A DNA stretch of 64,000 bases from Helopsaltes ochotensis (taxonomy: Eukaryota > Chordata > Aves > Passeriformes > Locustellidae), in the NCBI GenBank assembly GCA_013400155.1, contig VXBM01001671.1, forward strand, positions 1 to 64,000, in the 5' to 3' direction. Position numbers and translations under genes: made by a program. The first letter of the stretch is position 1; each line of letters opens with the position of its first letter. This document shows positions 22,736 through 34,803 of this stretch, one piece after another. The notes under the pieces are model-generated. The model ran no database searches. It was not told where the DNA came from and was given only the letters and a program-made list of their open reading frames with translations.

Positions 22736-25700
22736 GTGACATTTGAGATACCAAATTTGGTAGGGGTTTATGGTTTCATTCTAATTTCATTTATTCTGTA
22801 GAGTGAAGCACCCATGTAAAAAGCAAGAAGATATGGGGAATTCCTGAAAAATGTAGTAACTGATATTTCCCAAATTTAGGACTGAAGTACAGGTGCCCTG
22901 AAATCAGTAGGCTATTGAATGCTGCATTTAATTGAGGGAAAATAAGGAAACCTACCTGGAGACTGATTTTTTAACAATCTCTGTGAGATGTCATAGGGAC
23001 TAATTAGGAGACTAATTATAGTCTTCCTGTGACACCTTGAATTTACATGTGCAAAGGTATTTAAGTCAATGGATATTAAGATTCATAATAGACAAGGTAT
23101 CTGCATTTGTGTTCCTATCTTCTGTTCTTTTCTTCACTTCACAGCTGCTGGTTTTGGGAAAAAAAAGCCCCGCTGTTTTTCTAGTTTCAAAAGATATATC
23201 TTGCAACATGAGTTCTACCAGTCCATAGGATAGATAGGAGTTTCATCATATGTGTAAGCCAGCCTTGAAGGGTACAAATTTAGCACATTTATTTCCTTCT
23301 GTGTGGGAGGCATAAAAAACTTTAAAAACAATCTATAATCATTATAAATGAGCCTTCCCTTGAGCTCTAATGAGTAGAATCTGCTATTTGTCTTATGCAG
23401 ATGTCAAAAGAGCTAATAGAGCAAATCACTGAAAAAGGCATGTATAACAGAATTTTCATAGTCTGTTTACCTGTCTAATTGAATAAATGGATAAATCCAG
23501 ACTGAACACTTTGTAACCTGGCTTTGTTAGAACTGCTGCTGGGAATAATCATCCCCACTTTATATATGCAATGTGGTTTATCCTCTTAAAACATGTTAAA
23601 ATGGTTGAGGTCAGGGGCTGAGAAGGAATAATATTACTTTTGCTATTTGAAAATTATGAGAAAACACAATTTAAAAAAAGGAATTAGCATTAATAGTTTG
23701 GACCTTCTAGCTAGATGGTAATATTATTTCTGACATGACAATTGGTGCACTGTTCATAGAGTTTTCTTTGTTTATATTCTGATGGACTATATTTAGTAAG
23801 AGCCATCATCCAAAATAATTTTCTATTTGTCTTTATTTTTGCTGTTGTTTTGGTGTCGGAGGCAGTGTGGTTAGATATTTGAGACTCTTTGTGTTTAAGT
23901 TGTGTAAGGTGCATACTGTACTTGGAAGACATGTCAAAACAGTGTGATAATTCAAATTCAACTGCTTTTAAGGTAATGGCTCATTTTTCTGACCACTTTG
24001 CCATGTTTAGACAAGAATAAAGAACAAAGCACTATGTGAAAACCCAATATATGAGTGCCAAATTTTTCTCTTCAGCATAGTGATAAAAGTAACAATTTTT
24101 TTTTCATCTAGGTCTCAACAATAATATAAGCCAGAGTGTTCTATGGAGGGCCACAGGTGAGGAGGAAGTGTCAGACCTCCTGATCAGTTCCTCTTGAAGA
24201 GATCTTCTGAATAATTCCACAAAGCAGTGCTTTAAAACTGGATTAAAATTCAGTCTGACTGGGTACCAAAGTGCTCTGACTGTCCTGAATCTTACTGATT
24301 TGTTTGTCCAGGACAAAGACATGCAGTTGGTTTGCTTGCTGGATCACACCTGGATCTCCAGCCTGTGAAGTGTGACCTGGTCACAGCTGAAAATGAAACC
24401 TTTCTCCAGCCCTCTCCTTTCCTCACCAAAGGGTTTATAGCTCCATATGCCAGCACTTTGGGGAGGCACCTGGTCCTCACCTACTGATCTCCAGCTGGCT
24501 CCACCTTCTCAGCTGAAAGCTGAGGATGGATGCATCCCTACAGACACTCTAACTTCATCCTGGCTATGTTCAACCTCTGCATTCAATACAAAAACCAGCC
24601 CTATGTAGATTTATGGAAGACAATGAACTGTCCAAAATTCCTTACTTTGACTTGCACTATAGGCTGTTATCACAGCCATTAATCTTATACATTCAAAAGA
24701 GTGAGATAACAGATGAGCTGGATTTTGTCTAATCTGCCTTGAAAGCAATGAATAATGACACTGACAAGGAAATTCTGCAGAGAATCTACAGAGCAGCCTC
24801 AGCTTGACATTGCTTGAGAAACTCATGCCTCAAAGCCTAACTGGCTACAAGGATTTCTATATCAAACAGCCCTGCTCTGCTCCAGGTAATTATTAAGTTA
24901 CTTTTGGTCTAGTGGTTAAAATCAGTGATGATTTTCCTGGTGAAAACAGGAGAGGATTAAAACCTGCTGAGATATCTTCCTGTGTCATGGGGCAATAGGT
25001 CAGCTGAATGTGGAGTCAACAACTTGTGGCAGAACATCTTCAGGAGCCTGTGTGGCATCCAGCATCACTTGGACCTGCAGCATCCTCTGTCAGCAGGTGT
25101 CACAGCTGTGAAGTCTGCCTCACCACTGCTTTGCAGGATGACTGGGATTCAGGAAAATGAGGGTCCAATGTCTCATTTCTGCAGCAGTATTGAGATGATG
25201 ACAAATATGTTTTACCGAACGAACCTGGAGATTGAAGACTATTTGAAAGTTATGAACAGAACATAATGCTGAGTAAAATATGAAGTTGCTCATATACCTA
25301 TATTAAACTACAATCTTTCAAAGTACACAAAATGATTTTTAACATACATTTTTCTGGAGTTATAGTTTCCAGATGTTAAGAATTGAAACATAAACCATTT
25401 GTCATTTGCTCTTGACCTTTCAAAAGTCTTATTAGACATCTAGTATGCTCTATCAAGTGTAGAAGAATAAAGCTTTCCAGCTAACAATTGCAAAATGCAA
25501 TAACTGTTGAAATTTTTCTTTTATTTTTTAGAGAATTGGTTGCAGTGCCATCATGTTTCTGTTGCTTTGAAGCAGAAAGTTCCAGCATTTTTCTACAGAC
25601 TTCACCAGAAGGCTCCTTCGTATTGCTTATTCTTATAGGCCACATCTGGTTTTACTTGCACAACTTTAGCTCACAGAATTTGTTGTTATGTCTTAATTCT

Positions 25701-27251
25701 TATTTTCAAGGGCATTTTTAGATAACGTCTTTTTCCTCTTTTACTAAGGTTTGAAGATTCAATTTTTTCTCTGTACAGACCAAAAAGGAGACCTCACGAA
25801 AACTGTTCTCTTCTCACAGAGGGAGAGGAACAGGGGATTTGTCAGAAGAGACTAGATTTGTAAGATACCATTCAGTATCTACAATGCACTAGTCACCTCA
25901 GATGTAGATGTAAGAATACACAAAATATTTTTACAAATAATTAAGTAAATAAAGGGTGCAATAAAGTAAAAGTTTAAACTATGACTTTATCAGAGAACTT
26001 AACCACTAGCATTTCAAAATATTTTGTTACTAACAACATGCTTGTTTTTCCTGTAAGTGCAGCTTATATTTGTCCTTGGGACAATCAAGTCCTTAGTTTT
26101 ATTCCCTTATACTTTCCTCCCACCCAAACTGATTTTTTTTGCTACTGTTGTGGTACATCTTCAAAATGCTCCTTGCTCTGACAGGGTGAAACAGTTGCTG
26201 GCTGCTGCTGCTGCAATCTGCGTGAGAGAGGATTTTGTGGTGGTGTTGATGTTTTTGCAGCACCAGCAGATGGAAAGGAAGCTGCATTTACAAAACACTT
26301 TAAGCTACATAATGGTTCTTGAAAGCCAAAGGAGGGTGAGGAAGGGAGTGCTCTGGAAGGGTACATGATGTCTGCCAAATGTCATGCTGTAGAGAGGTGC
26401 CAACTGACCAGGAGTCTGAGGAGCAAGTGCCTGTGGGATTCACATTGCTGAGGGCAGTTGCTCTCCTCCTCACCCCACTATGCTCCAGCTGTGGGACCAA
26501 GTCCATTGTCAGTGTCAGCTACAGCTAATCCTTCTCCTGGTGTTGCTGGAAAGAGGTCTATACCCTCTCTCCCTGAGCTGGGGCAGAAAGGGACAGAAGA
26601 GATGAGGCTGCTGTCCTTTCCTCTGTATTCAGTGAAATTGCTGTCTTGCTCTGTACACTCAGTAGAAGAGAGCTATGACTCATTTCAAAGAATACTCCTT
26701 GAAGCAGAAGAAATAGAGTTCTCCCATGACAGCTTCTTTGTCTTACTTCTTTCCTTTTTCCTTGAAGAGTCTGAGCATTATATGGACAGTCAGATGTTTC
26801 ACCATCTGCATAATGAGAGGAGGGGAGAAGGGTACAGGGCTTGTTTTACCTGTGGGGTTCTCTGGTTTTGGTGCAATAGCAGAGCTCTACTTAAGACTCT
26901 GTTCTTGCACAAGGTTTCCCCCCCATTGGAGGAAACTGGACTCAGAATCCTTAGTGAGACAGACTTCCCCATACTATGTATAGATGGGTAAGCTGTCCCT
27001 CTTTTAGAGTTTTCAGGTATATTCTGAAAAAACAGCCTTTTCTGCTTTCCTGGTCAAGACCCACCAAACTTGCAGGTCATGAAAGTAAAACTGTGAGAAA
27101 ATGTGTCATCTCTGAACAGGGTTGGTTTTCAACCTCCACAAACAGTGTTGGTTTTGAGCACGCTAAAGTCAAACTTTCCTTGCATAGATACTCTGGTCTG
27201 GTTTGAGAAATGTCTTTGTTGCAAAGTGCTTTTGATTTGCAAAGGCTCTCA
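22736..27251. other. Unique sequence, no supported gene
   Basis: About 4.5 kb without a recognised repeat. The frame at 26458-26991 (177 codons) is the longest one outside LTRs and low-complexity tracts, but it shows no domain and I do not call it a gene. The frame at 24982-25266 is likewise unassigned. Confidence 0.4.
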
Positions 27252-27372
27252 TCCCTTTACCTTGATACTTCCTCTTTATTCCTTCTTTCCTTTATTCCTG
27301 TGTCTCTCTCCTCTTCCTCCCTGTCTCCTTCCTTGCCTCCTTTGCCACTTGCTCTCTCCCTTTCTTTCTTGC
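27252..27372. repeat. Pyrimidine-rich tract
   Basis: About 120 bases of mostly C and T on the plus strand (CTTCCT, TCTCTC and similar units). The minus-strand frames across it are rich in R, K, G and E because of composition. Such tracts can form triplex structures, but perfect mirror symmetry is not evident. Confidence 0.8.
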
Positions 27373-27715
27373 ATTATCAGATGTTTTAAAAAAAAGATGA
27401 AATCCAGGGCTTTTCTCATAAGCTGTGATAGGTTTCCTCTTAGGGAAACTAGTGCCTGTTTCAAAAGCTGGAATTGGACTTTCTCCATTTTGTATTTTGG
27501 GAACAGTGGATAACATTGCTGGTGTAATGAGAGCTTCATTTTCTCCCCACTTTTCTATTTCTTCTTCATTATAATTTATTTCTCAGGTGAATTTTGAATC
27601 TCACTTCCTGAATGAAGCTTCTCTTGCATTTGTTCTTTGAATCCAATCCACCATCAAAGAATACCAGATTAATCGTACTGAAATCAACAGTGCTGTAGTG
27701 ATTTAGAATAGATGG

Positions 27716-28150
27716 TGTCATGGTTCTGTTTGAGATAGAGTTAATTTTCTTATTAGTATCTGGTACAATGCTGGTGTTGGACTTCATACGAGAATAATGT
27801 TGATAACACACTGATGTTTTCGTTGTTGCTAAGTCATGCTCACCTTAAGTCACAATCTTTTCAGTTTCCCAACCCTGCTAGTGAAGAAGCTGGGAGGGAA
27901 CATGGCCAGGAGAGCTGAACTGGCCATAGGGATATTGCACACCACAGAGTGCCATATTCAGCATACAAACTGGAGGGAGTTAGCCAGAACTTCTGATCAC
28001 TGCTCAAAGATATTCTGGGCATTGGTTAGTGGGTGGTGAGTAATTGTATTGTGCATCACTTTTTTCTCTTGGGTTTTATTTGTCTCCCTCTCTCTTTCAC
28101 TCTCTCCCCATCTTTTATTCTTTTATTTATTTCTTCTAGTGATTTTAGTT
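27716..28150 (+). mobile_element. Avian ERV LTR, 3' end decayed
   Basis: It begins TGTCATGGTTCTG, then GAGATAGAGTTAATTTTCTT, then a block with GATGTTTTCGTTGTTGCTAA, AGAAGCTGGGAGGGAACATG, and AGGGATATT before a degenerate TATA region (CAGCATACAAACTGG). I recognise this order from a common avian LTR type, and a relative lies at 37505-38060. The 3' part is a pyrimidine-rich stretch, and the expected CA end is not clear. No target duplication found. The frame at 27836-28039 is LTR sequence. Confidence 0.75.
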
Positions 28151-28234
28151 GGCAGTTGGAGTTTCCTGGCCAATGCACCAAATGGGTGGGTCTAATGTTG
28201 GCTAAATGCCAATGCACACACTAGAATTATTTAC

Positions 28235-29420
28235 TCCTTTCCTTTTTCACGATAGGAATAGGAGAAGACCAAAGCAGGCTCAAACTTTAAAGGGTATAAA
28301 AACCATTTTATGTAGTGTCATGTATATGCAACAATTTTATTAACAAAATCAAAAGAAAAGGAAAAAAATTAATCAGAAAAAAACTTTCAGAATACTTTTC
28401 CTCCCCCACAACCTTCTTTTCTTTCTCACTGACAACATATAGAGACAAAACCTGAGACTTAGATCAGTTTTATCACCTCTAAAATAGTTTTTCATCAATG
28501 CTCTTAGGGAGAAGAATCTCTTGCCATGTCATGGAGACTTTTCCACTAGAGAACATTTCTCTCATGGCTTTAATTCTCACAAATAGCAGCTACCCAGAAA
28601 TCTGCATTTGTGAAGTCCCTCCCATCTCATGCAGCCTTCCCATAGCTGTGTCCATGGGCCATATCCAATTTATAGAGTACTATTTTAAGGATGAACTGTT
28701 TAAAAGCAAAAGTTCTCTTCATCTGTCTGAGATCATCTTCACCTCTGGGAATAGAGATGGGGGCAGATGGTCTTCATCACTCTCATCTTCCTCTCTCTGT
28801 TCAAGTTTCTCATGAGATCACAGCTATTTCAACATTTACTTGCTTCAGCACAAATGCTTTTGTTCATATCTGCAATTTGAACTCTCCATCTCCCCATACT
28901 GTTTTCATGAATTAAAGGGATATTCTAGGGGATCACAGTCCATCACCAAGGCCTTGCAAAAGAACTTCAGCCTAGGACTAAGGCATCTCCTCCTTCTCCT
29001 CCCATCTGGGACTTAACTCCTTCTTCACTGACCTTGATGTCTTCATGTTGTCCCTCTGCGAGTCCTCACTCTATCCTCTTCTCTCACTTGAGAGAGGATC
29101 TATATCCTGCAAGTTTCATGTGTGCAATAAAAGAATTAATATCTTGCCTGGCGCCTGTAGTGGTCATGGTAGTCAGAGCAGTCGGGGTGATAGATTCAGG
29201 CTGTGCTGGGGCTGTGCCAGGATTTCAGGCCCTGGCCCCTGCCCTGGCTTCATGGCTGGTCTCAGGCCTGTATGGCATTTAACTCCAGTCGCAGATCGGC
29301 TTGACTGCACTGTGGGGGGGGGGAACCAGCACAGTGGCCAGATGTTAACAGCTGCTGGGGCCCGGCCTGTTCCCAGGATGGAAGAAAAGAGAGCTTTCAT
29401 GGGTTTGTTCAATTTTTAAC
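28235..29420 (-). mobile_element. Decayed long LTR, same family as 43215-44730
   Basis: The order and content match the copy at 14770-15860. Near 28280 comes CAAAGCAGGCTCAAACTTTAA (compare AAACAGGCTCAACTTAAAG near 14850). Near 28890 comes CATCTCCCCATACTG, followed by AATTAAAGGGATATTCTAG. Near 29030 comes CTTGATGTCTTCATGTTGTC (compare 15531-15550). Orientation is minus. Edges are eroded and no target duplication was found. The plus-strand frames at 28498-28815 and 29034-29419 are antisense LTR sequence. It abuts the plus-strand LTR at 27716-28150. Confidence 0.7.
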
Positions 29421-29616
29421 ACGTGTGTTCACAGAAGCCTGTTCAGCTTTCTACTGGTTTAATAAAGTGTCAGTATTCAAAAGTAGTCACTGATTGGTTT
29501 TGTCAGGCACAGAGGAAACTGTTAGCAGCTCCTTTAAGAAAAATCCCTTTGTGGATGGCTTCTTCCCTGCTCACTAAATGTCAATCAATGTAAAACCAGC
29601 AAATTTATTTAATTGA

Positions 29617-29756
29617 ATTGTTTTTTATTATTGTTATTTATATTGTTATTTATATTGTTTTTTATATTATTATTATTGTGGTTGTTGTTATATATTATTA
29701 TTATTATTATTACTGTTATTACTATTATTACTATTACCACCATCTTCTTCATTATT
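29617..29756. repeat. (TTA)n-type microsatellite
   Basis: Imperfect TTATTA, TTG and TATTGTTAT units ending in ACTATTACTATTACC. It encodes a run of I, V and Y in one frame, which is an artefact. Confidence 0.9.
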
Positions 29757-31476
29757 TTTCCCCCAATTACTTAGATATTGTTATCTCAATCCACTGTGGA
29801 CTTTAATTTCTTCTGTGGTTTTCCTGCAAGGTAATGTATGTAGTGTGCTTCTGGAGAGTCTTTTCCACTTTCATGCTCTAAACTCACTGTGTTCACATAT
29901 ATCTCACCTATGGGTCTTGTGTACAAAACATTATCATAATATATGGTACAGGGGCCATATTTTAGCACCTTTGGCTTGGAGAAAGAGTACATGATTGCAA
30001 CTGTTGTCTTGCATTCATTCTTTAAGCTTAATTTGGTTTTAACCTTTAAAATGCAGAGACAGTAGGCTCCATTTTACTCATGAGTAGAGGAGAAACATTT
30101 ATTTTATGTGTGCTTCTCCTTTCTTCATTATTTCATGGATGTGGCTGAGTGTCTCCATCACAGACTCAGTCAAGAATATAAGAGGACTGTAAACCATCTA
30201 AATATTTGAGGAAGAGTGGCCTCCTTCCTTTTAATTAGTGCTCACCATACTGGTATCTCTGCTGATGTCTCTGCACTGATGCACCCTCTATGTTTGAGAC
30301 TCTTCCAGGGCAGTGAGGAGTTTCTCCCTGGCTCTGTTTATTCTCTGCTTCACCCAAGTGCAGGTTCTCACTGGTTTGACAGGTCTTTCTCCAGTGACCT
30401 GCGAAGAGAACAGCTGTGTGCACATCATGTCACCCCTGGTGCCAGCTGTATTGCTTTCTGGCCAGAGAAGGACTGGAAAAACGCAGAGCAATTAAAACTT
30501 TAAATAAGTCAAACCTGTGGCCTGTGGGTTCAATACAGGGCTAAGAGCTGGAGAGGTTTTTTGCCCTTGGGGCTCTATCCTACTTGCTCAAACACATGTT
30601 TTTGATTTCTCCCTCTAGCAGCTGTTTGTACCTAGAGGGGTGTTAACAGAGCCCTAGTTGCAGATGATAACTTGAAGTGGCTATTGAATTGCAGTAAAGA
30701 ATAGTAAATGGAGGTTACCTGTTTGGAAAATTTGTACATAGCCAAATCTTCACTGACAGAAATGAACACATGTGTTACGGAAAAGAGAGCCAAAATCTTA
30801 TTTTAAGGCTAAAGAAAGTCACGTTTTGTCTATATTCATGATATACACAGTACTGGTATATTGTCTATCCCAATTTTGCTTTTTGTTTTAATATTTAGCC
30901 AGGAAAATTTACTTGTCCAGAATATTTTGTTAAGAGTGTGATTCTGCTACTCTGCTGTGCCTTTAGGATTAACAAATACTGTAGGATTCCAGCTGGTATC
31001 TCAGGGTGATCTTGCACTTCCCATTCACTTATTTGACATAACATCAATATCAGATAGCATTAGGGTCTGAATACTAAGAAATAATCATCCCAGTAAATGT
31101 CTTAATTCTTAATTTTATTAAAACTAAGACATGGGAAATATTCCAGTGAATGGTTTATACAGGATTTGGGCAAGCATTTATACAGTTAGGTGCAGTAACT
31201 TCATCACTGATCTAAAGAAACAGTGAGCTACTTAAGTGATATCCTTTAAAGCAGAGGCAGAAGTGTCACAGCATAACAGACTGTTACACACTCCCCTGGA
31301 ATGTGGCAGTCTTAGTAGAAATCCTCTTTTGCCTCATTCAGAAGGGTTGGTTCCAAGGTGTCACACATCATTAGTGACTGCCTTAAGTGGTATATGAAGA
31401 ACTCTGAAGCAAAAGTTTCCAGATATCTCAGGGCAAGACTGTTCCACAAGGATAGGTCAGACAGACATTAGAAGTA
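29757..31476. other. Unique sequence, no gene seen
   Basis: No gene or repeat recognised. Overlapping open frames at 30216-30503 occur on both strands over the same 290 bp and have no domain. Confidence 0.45.
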
Positions 31477-32082
31477 TGTTATAAATGAAATTGCCAATAA
31501 CCAGATTAATAAAAACAAATAAATTTATTGGAATTTCGAGAATCAGAATTTTGGGTTATGAGAAAAAGCCACCATCAAATACAGCTCCGAGCCTGGGGTC
31601 AGAAGCCGGGTGAGATTCCTAGCTCTGCCTCTATCGCACAGAGCAACCCCTGGACCTTCCCCTTTAGTTCATGTTGTCTCCTTTCCTCATGTTAACGGTA
31701 GTTTGAAACAAATGATCAGATGCAAGTGAATGAGTGAATGTCTTTTGTTCCTCTGGTGCAGGTTTTTTCGCTGCTTTCTGTTCTGCCACACCCTTGTGGT
31801 AATTGCTCTTATCTTCTTTGGTGATATTTCCTTGATGGCCTACCTGTCTGGGACGCTTGCTCCAGGCACAGTTCCCCTCCTGGCATTGTGTCCTTGTGTT
31901 CTTTATTGTCCAAATGCAAATAGCCTCAGTTTCCTGTAATTCATTGGTGCAGCTTTTTCAACAGCTCCCTTTTCACCTCCCCCCTTTTTAACAAGAATAT
32001 AGTTTGTAAAATCTTATAATCTCCAGTCTACTAAGATACACACATCAAATATAAAACACAAATTACAACAATATTTATAACA
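31477..32082 (-). mobile_element. Solo LTR, minus strand, possible 4-bp duplication
   Basis: The plus strand starts TGTTATAAATGAAATTGCC and ends TTTATAACA, giving inverted TGTTATAAA/TTTATAACA ends. Its start matches that of the LTR at 39967 (TGTTATAAATGAAATCACC), so the two are related. A minus-strand AATAAA lies at 31524-31529, near the 3' end as expected. AGTA occurs on both sides (31473-31476, 32083-32086), a possible 4-bp target duplication that could also be chance. The plus-strand frame at 31730-31939 is antisense. Confidence 0.65.
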
Positions 32083-32086
32083 AGTA

Positions 32087-34027
32087 TAATTGCAAACAAA
32101 TTTTTCAATTCTCATGGAAGAGTCCTACTGGCTACTGAGTTATTTTTTCAGTCTCAGGTCTAGTAGGTGTGTAACACTTCAGCAGGGGAAACTGAAATGA
32201 GTTATTTTCAGAGCACTGTAAATTAGATTTATAATCTTACTCTTCTAGGAGGCTGCAAAAATAATGCAAGGAAAGTTCTTTGCTTTTGTAGCAACTTGAA
32301 TGACTTGGTTTCATTATTTTCCATATTAGTCCTAAAGGTCAGTGTTGTAGGGTTGTTCCATCTTTCTCTGATTTTATAAATATGGTCTGTTACTTCTATT
32401 AAAAATATTTTAAAACAAAAATTCTTGTTGAATTTTTTATTTCTGAATATTTTTTATTTCTGAAAAAAATCAAGCCAATTTGAATTAAAAATATTTAAGT
32501 CATTTAAGACAATTAATGCCTACACACAATTAAATGAAGGCATGCACATTGGTGTGCATGATTTTTACTATATTTTACTCATACAAGTGCATTAGATTTT
32601 GCATTATGTAGCTCCAAAGATTTTGTTTGGATTTGCTAAACATTTGGCCTAGAAGCAACATATGTGTTGTCATAAATAGAACAACATTAATGACTTAGAA
32701 ATAAAGAATGTAATTCTGCCTGCTGGTACCTGTGTGACAAGAATCTTCTCTGTCCAACACCTTAAGGTAGCTCTAAATACCATAAAAATGCAAGGAGAAC
32801 ATAAATTCTTTAATCTTACGTACAGTATCTCTTACCATAGTGAGAAAAACCAAGTTAACTAATGAATCATTGCAGATTTCTACAGGAAAAAGGCATTTGA
32901 GGTAAACAGATATTTTCTAAAGATTTCTGTGAAAACTCTGCCTTGTAAGAGATACTTCTAATGAGCTAGGAAATGGAATGAGACATGGCATGAGAATAAT
33001 TGCAAGGAATTCTAGTGGACTTATTTGCTGCTATTTCATGCAACACTTTTTCCCAATTTAAACTTGGTTGCTGGTTTCATATTTGCTTTTGAAAGTATTG
33101 TCCTACATATGACCTATAAATAGGCATATGCAATGTGACTAGATGCACTTCAAAATATTGGGATCATTTTTGTTTGCCAGAGAAAATGTTCCTGTATAAT
33201 GTGCTGAATTACCCTAGTGATTTCTGAATATCTCTTCATTTTTTTCTTCTTTTTGCCTTTCTATTTTCTTTGCCATGAGCCAAATCCATCTCTGAGGTCA
33301 CAGGGTTTAGTCAGTGGAGTTATTTAGCATGCTGTGCCAAATTAGTCCCTCATAAGCTTAGATCTTGCTGATATCCAGCTCTTCATCTGTTCTCCTGTGC
33401 TGTCCTTGTTAAGGTAATTTCCAGGCTTGACCACACGTGAAAGGAATGACTTGCTCTCAGAGATATGCCAGAATGGCAGTTTAGCACTGAATTTGTCATG
33501 GTCTGGTGTTTGGTGTGCTCCTGGCTGCTCTCCTCAAAACTGAAGAGCAAAAGTATTTATTGAAAATAAGAGTTAAAGCTGACTGAAATAGTATGTCAGG
33601 TACAACAGGGTTGCCTGTTGTGAGGGGACCAAGGCAGGTTAGTGTTGGTAGATTGTTGCTGAGGTGGATTTGAAATAAAACATTTCTGAGTATTACCAGG
33701 AAGGGAAACCCCATGGGAGAAAGAGCAGTTCTTTCTTTCAGATTATGTCGATTCATCAAGTCAGTTCTCATCTTAATGCTGAAGCCTCAAAGGACTCTAA
33801 AGAGAAGATTTCTCACAGATTTGCAGCAGCAAATTAAGAAGTTTTTTCCTTCAGCTTTGTCCTCTATCCTCTTTCAGAGGCCACCACTTTCAGACCAAAA
33901 CCAGTAAAGAATACTAGAACATTAGTAACCACAGATGGCTTTGAAAAGGGAAAAACATGGATTTTGACCTAGGAAATATGTGGTGTAGTTAGGGTATAAT
34001 TGCAAATGTTTTCAGAGTGGCCAAGTG
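32087..34027. other. Unique AT-rich sequence, no gene seen
   Basis: No gene, LINE or LTR recognised. The minus-strand frame at 33496-33771 and the overlapping plus frame at 33713-33907 have no domain. Confidence 0.45.
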
Positions 34028-34056
34028 TTTTTTTTTTTTTTTTTTTTTTTTTTTTT
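34028..34056. repeat. Poly(T) run of 29 bases
   Basis: An uninterrupted run of 29 T, about 120 bp upstream of the solo LTR at 34186. No retroposed body is visible. Confidence 0.9.
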
Positions 34057-34185
34057 GTGAGATATAGTTTCATTAGCTGAAAATAGCAAACTAATTATTT
34101 ATACATTGGCATCCTTATCTCTCACCATAGCTATGTGGCCTTTTTGGGAGCAGTTTAGCAGTTTCAGGAGGACATACTCAGCTTG

Positions 34186-34241
34186 TGTTGTACTGTGTTG
34201 ATGGTTTGTTCCCTGTTGTATTGTGCTAATGGTTTGTTCCC
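34186..34241 (+). repeat. Tandem duplication of the LTR 5' terminus
   Basis: Two 28-bp units, 34186-34213 and 34214-34241, differ at only three positions. Both start TGTTGTA and end GGTTTGTTCCC, so the terminal bases of the LTR are present twice in tandem. Confidence 0.9.
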
Positions 34242-34797
34242 TTTTCTCCCCTCTGTTTCTTAGAAAATGTTATGCCCCAGGCTGTCAATCCTTCCGGTTC
34301 CCGCTAGCCCCCATCCTCTGGGCCTTGTCTTTAACCCGACTGCTCCTCCCAACTAGAAAGTTTGGAGAGGGACGTCGAGTAATAGGGCAGGGACAGAAGG
34401 GGGTCCTTCCCCAGGTGTTCTCATTTGTTCCCCTGAATGTCCTTCCAACCCTGTTCTACTCCCACATTGTTTCCCATTGGGAGATAGTCTGTCCCCTCCC
34501 TCTGTACCACCCCTGCTTTTAAGTAAGCTGCTGTTTTCCTTTTTTCTGGGCTCTTCTGGCGTTGCTCCCTTGAGATTCCGAGTACCGGCTGGGACTTAAA
34601 AAAGGTCTTGGACTTTGCCCTCAAGCTGAGTCAGACTCCTTCCTCTGCCATCGCTGTGAGCCTCTCCTGTGACAAGGGGAGAAATCTTCTTAGCCGCTCC
34701 TCTGGTTCCCCGGATTTGGACAAGTGTCCCCTGCGTGTCTGCGGTGTCAGACTAGCCGGACAGACAGAGACAGCACTCCGTGAGGGACACCACGGCA
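34186..34797 (+). mobile_element. Solo LTR with 6-bp target duplication
   Basis: It starts TGTTGTACTGTG, ends ACCACGGCA, and is flanked by a perfect AGCTTG repeat (34180-34185 and 34798-34803). A 6-bp duplication is usual for class II (ERVK/alpharetrovirus-like) elements. It shares its last two thirds with the LTR at 48627 (for example the CCCTCAAGCTGAGTCAGACT stretch followed by CCTCTCCTGTGACAAGG). A TATA-like TTTTAAGTAAG lies near 34516. Frames at 34223-34916 in both directions are LTR sequence. Length is 612 bp. Confidence 0.93.
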
Positions 34798-34803
34798 AGC
34801 TTG

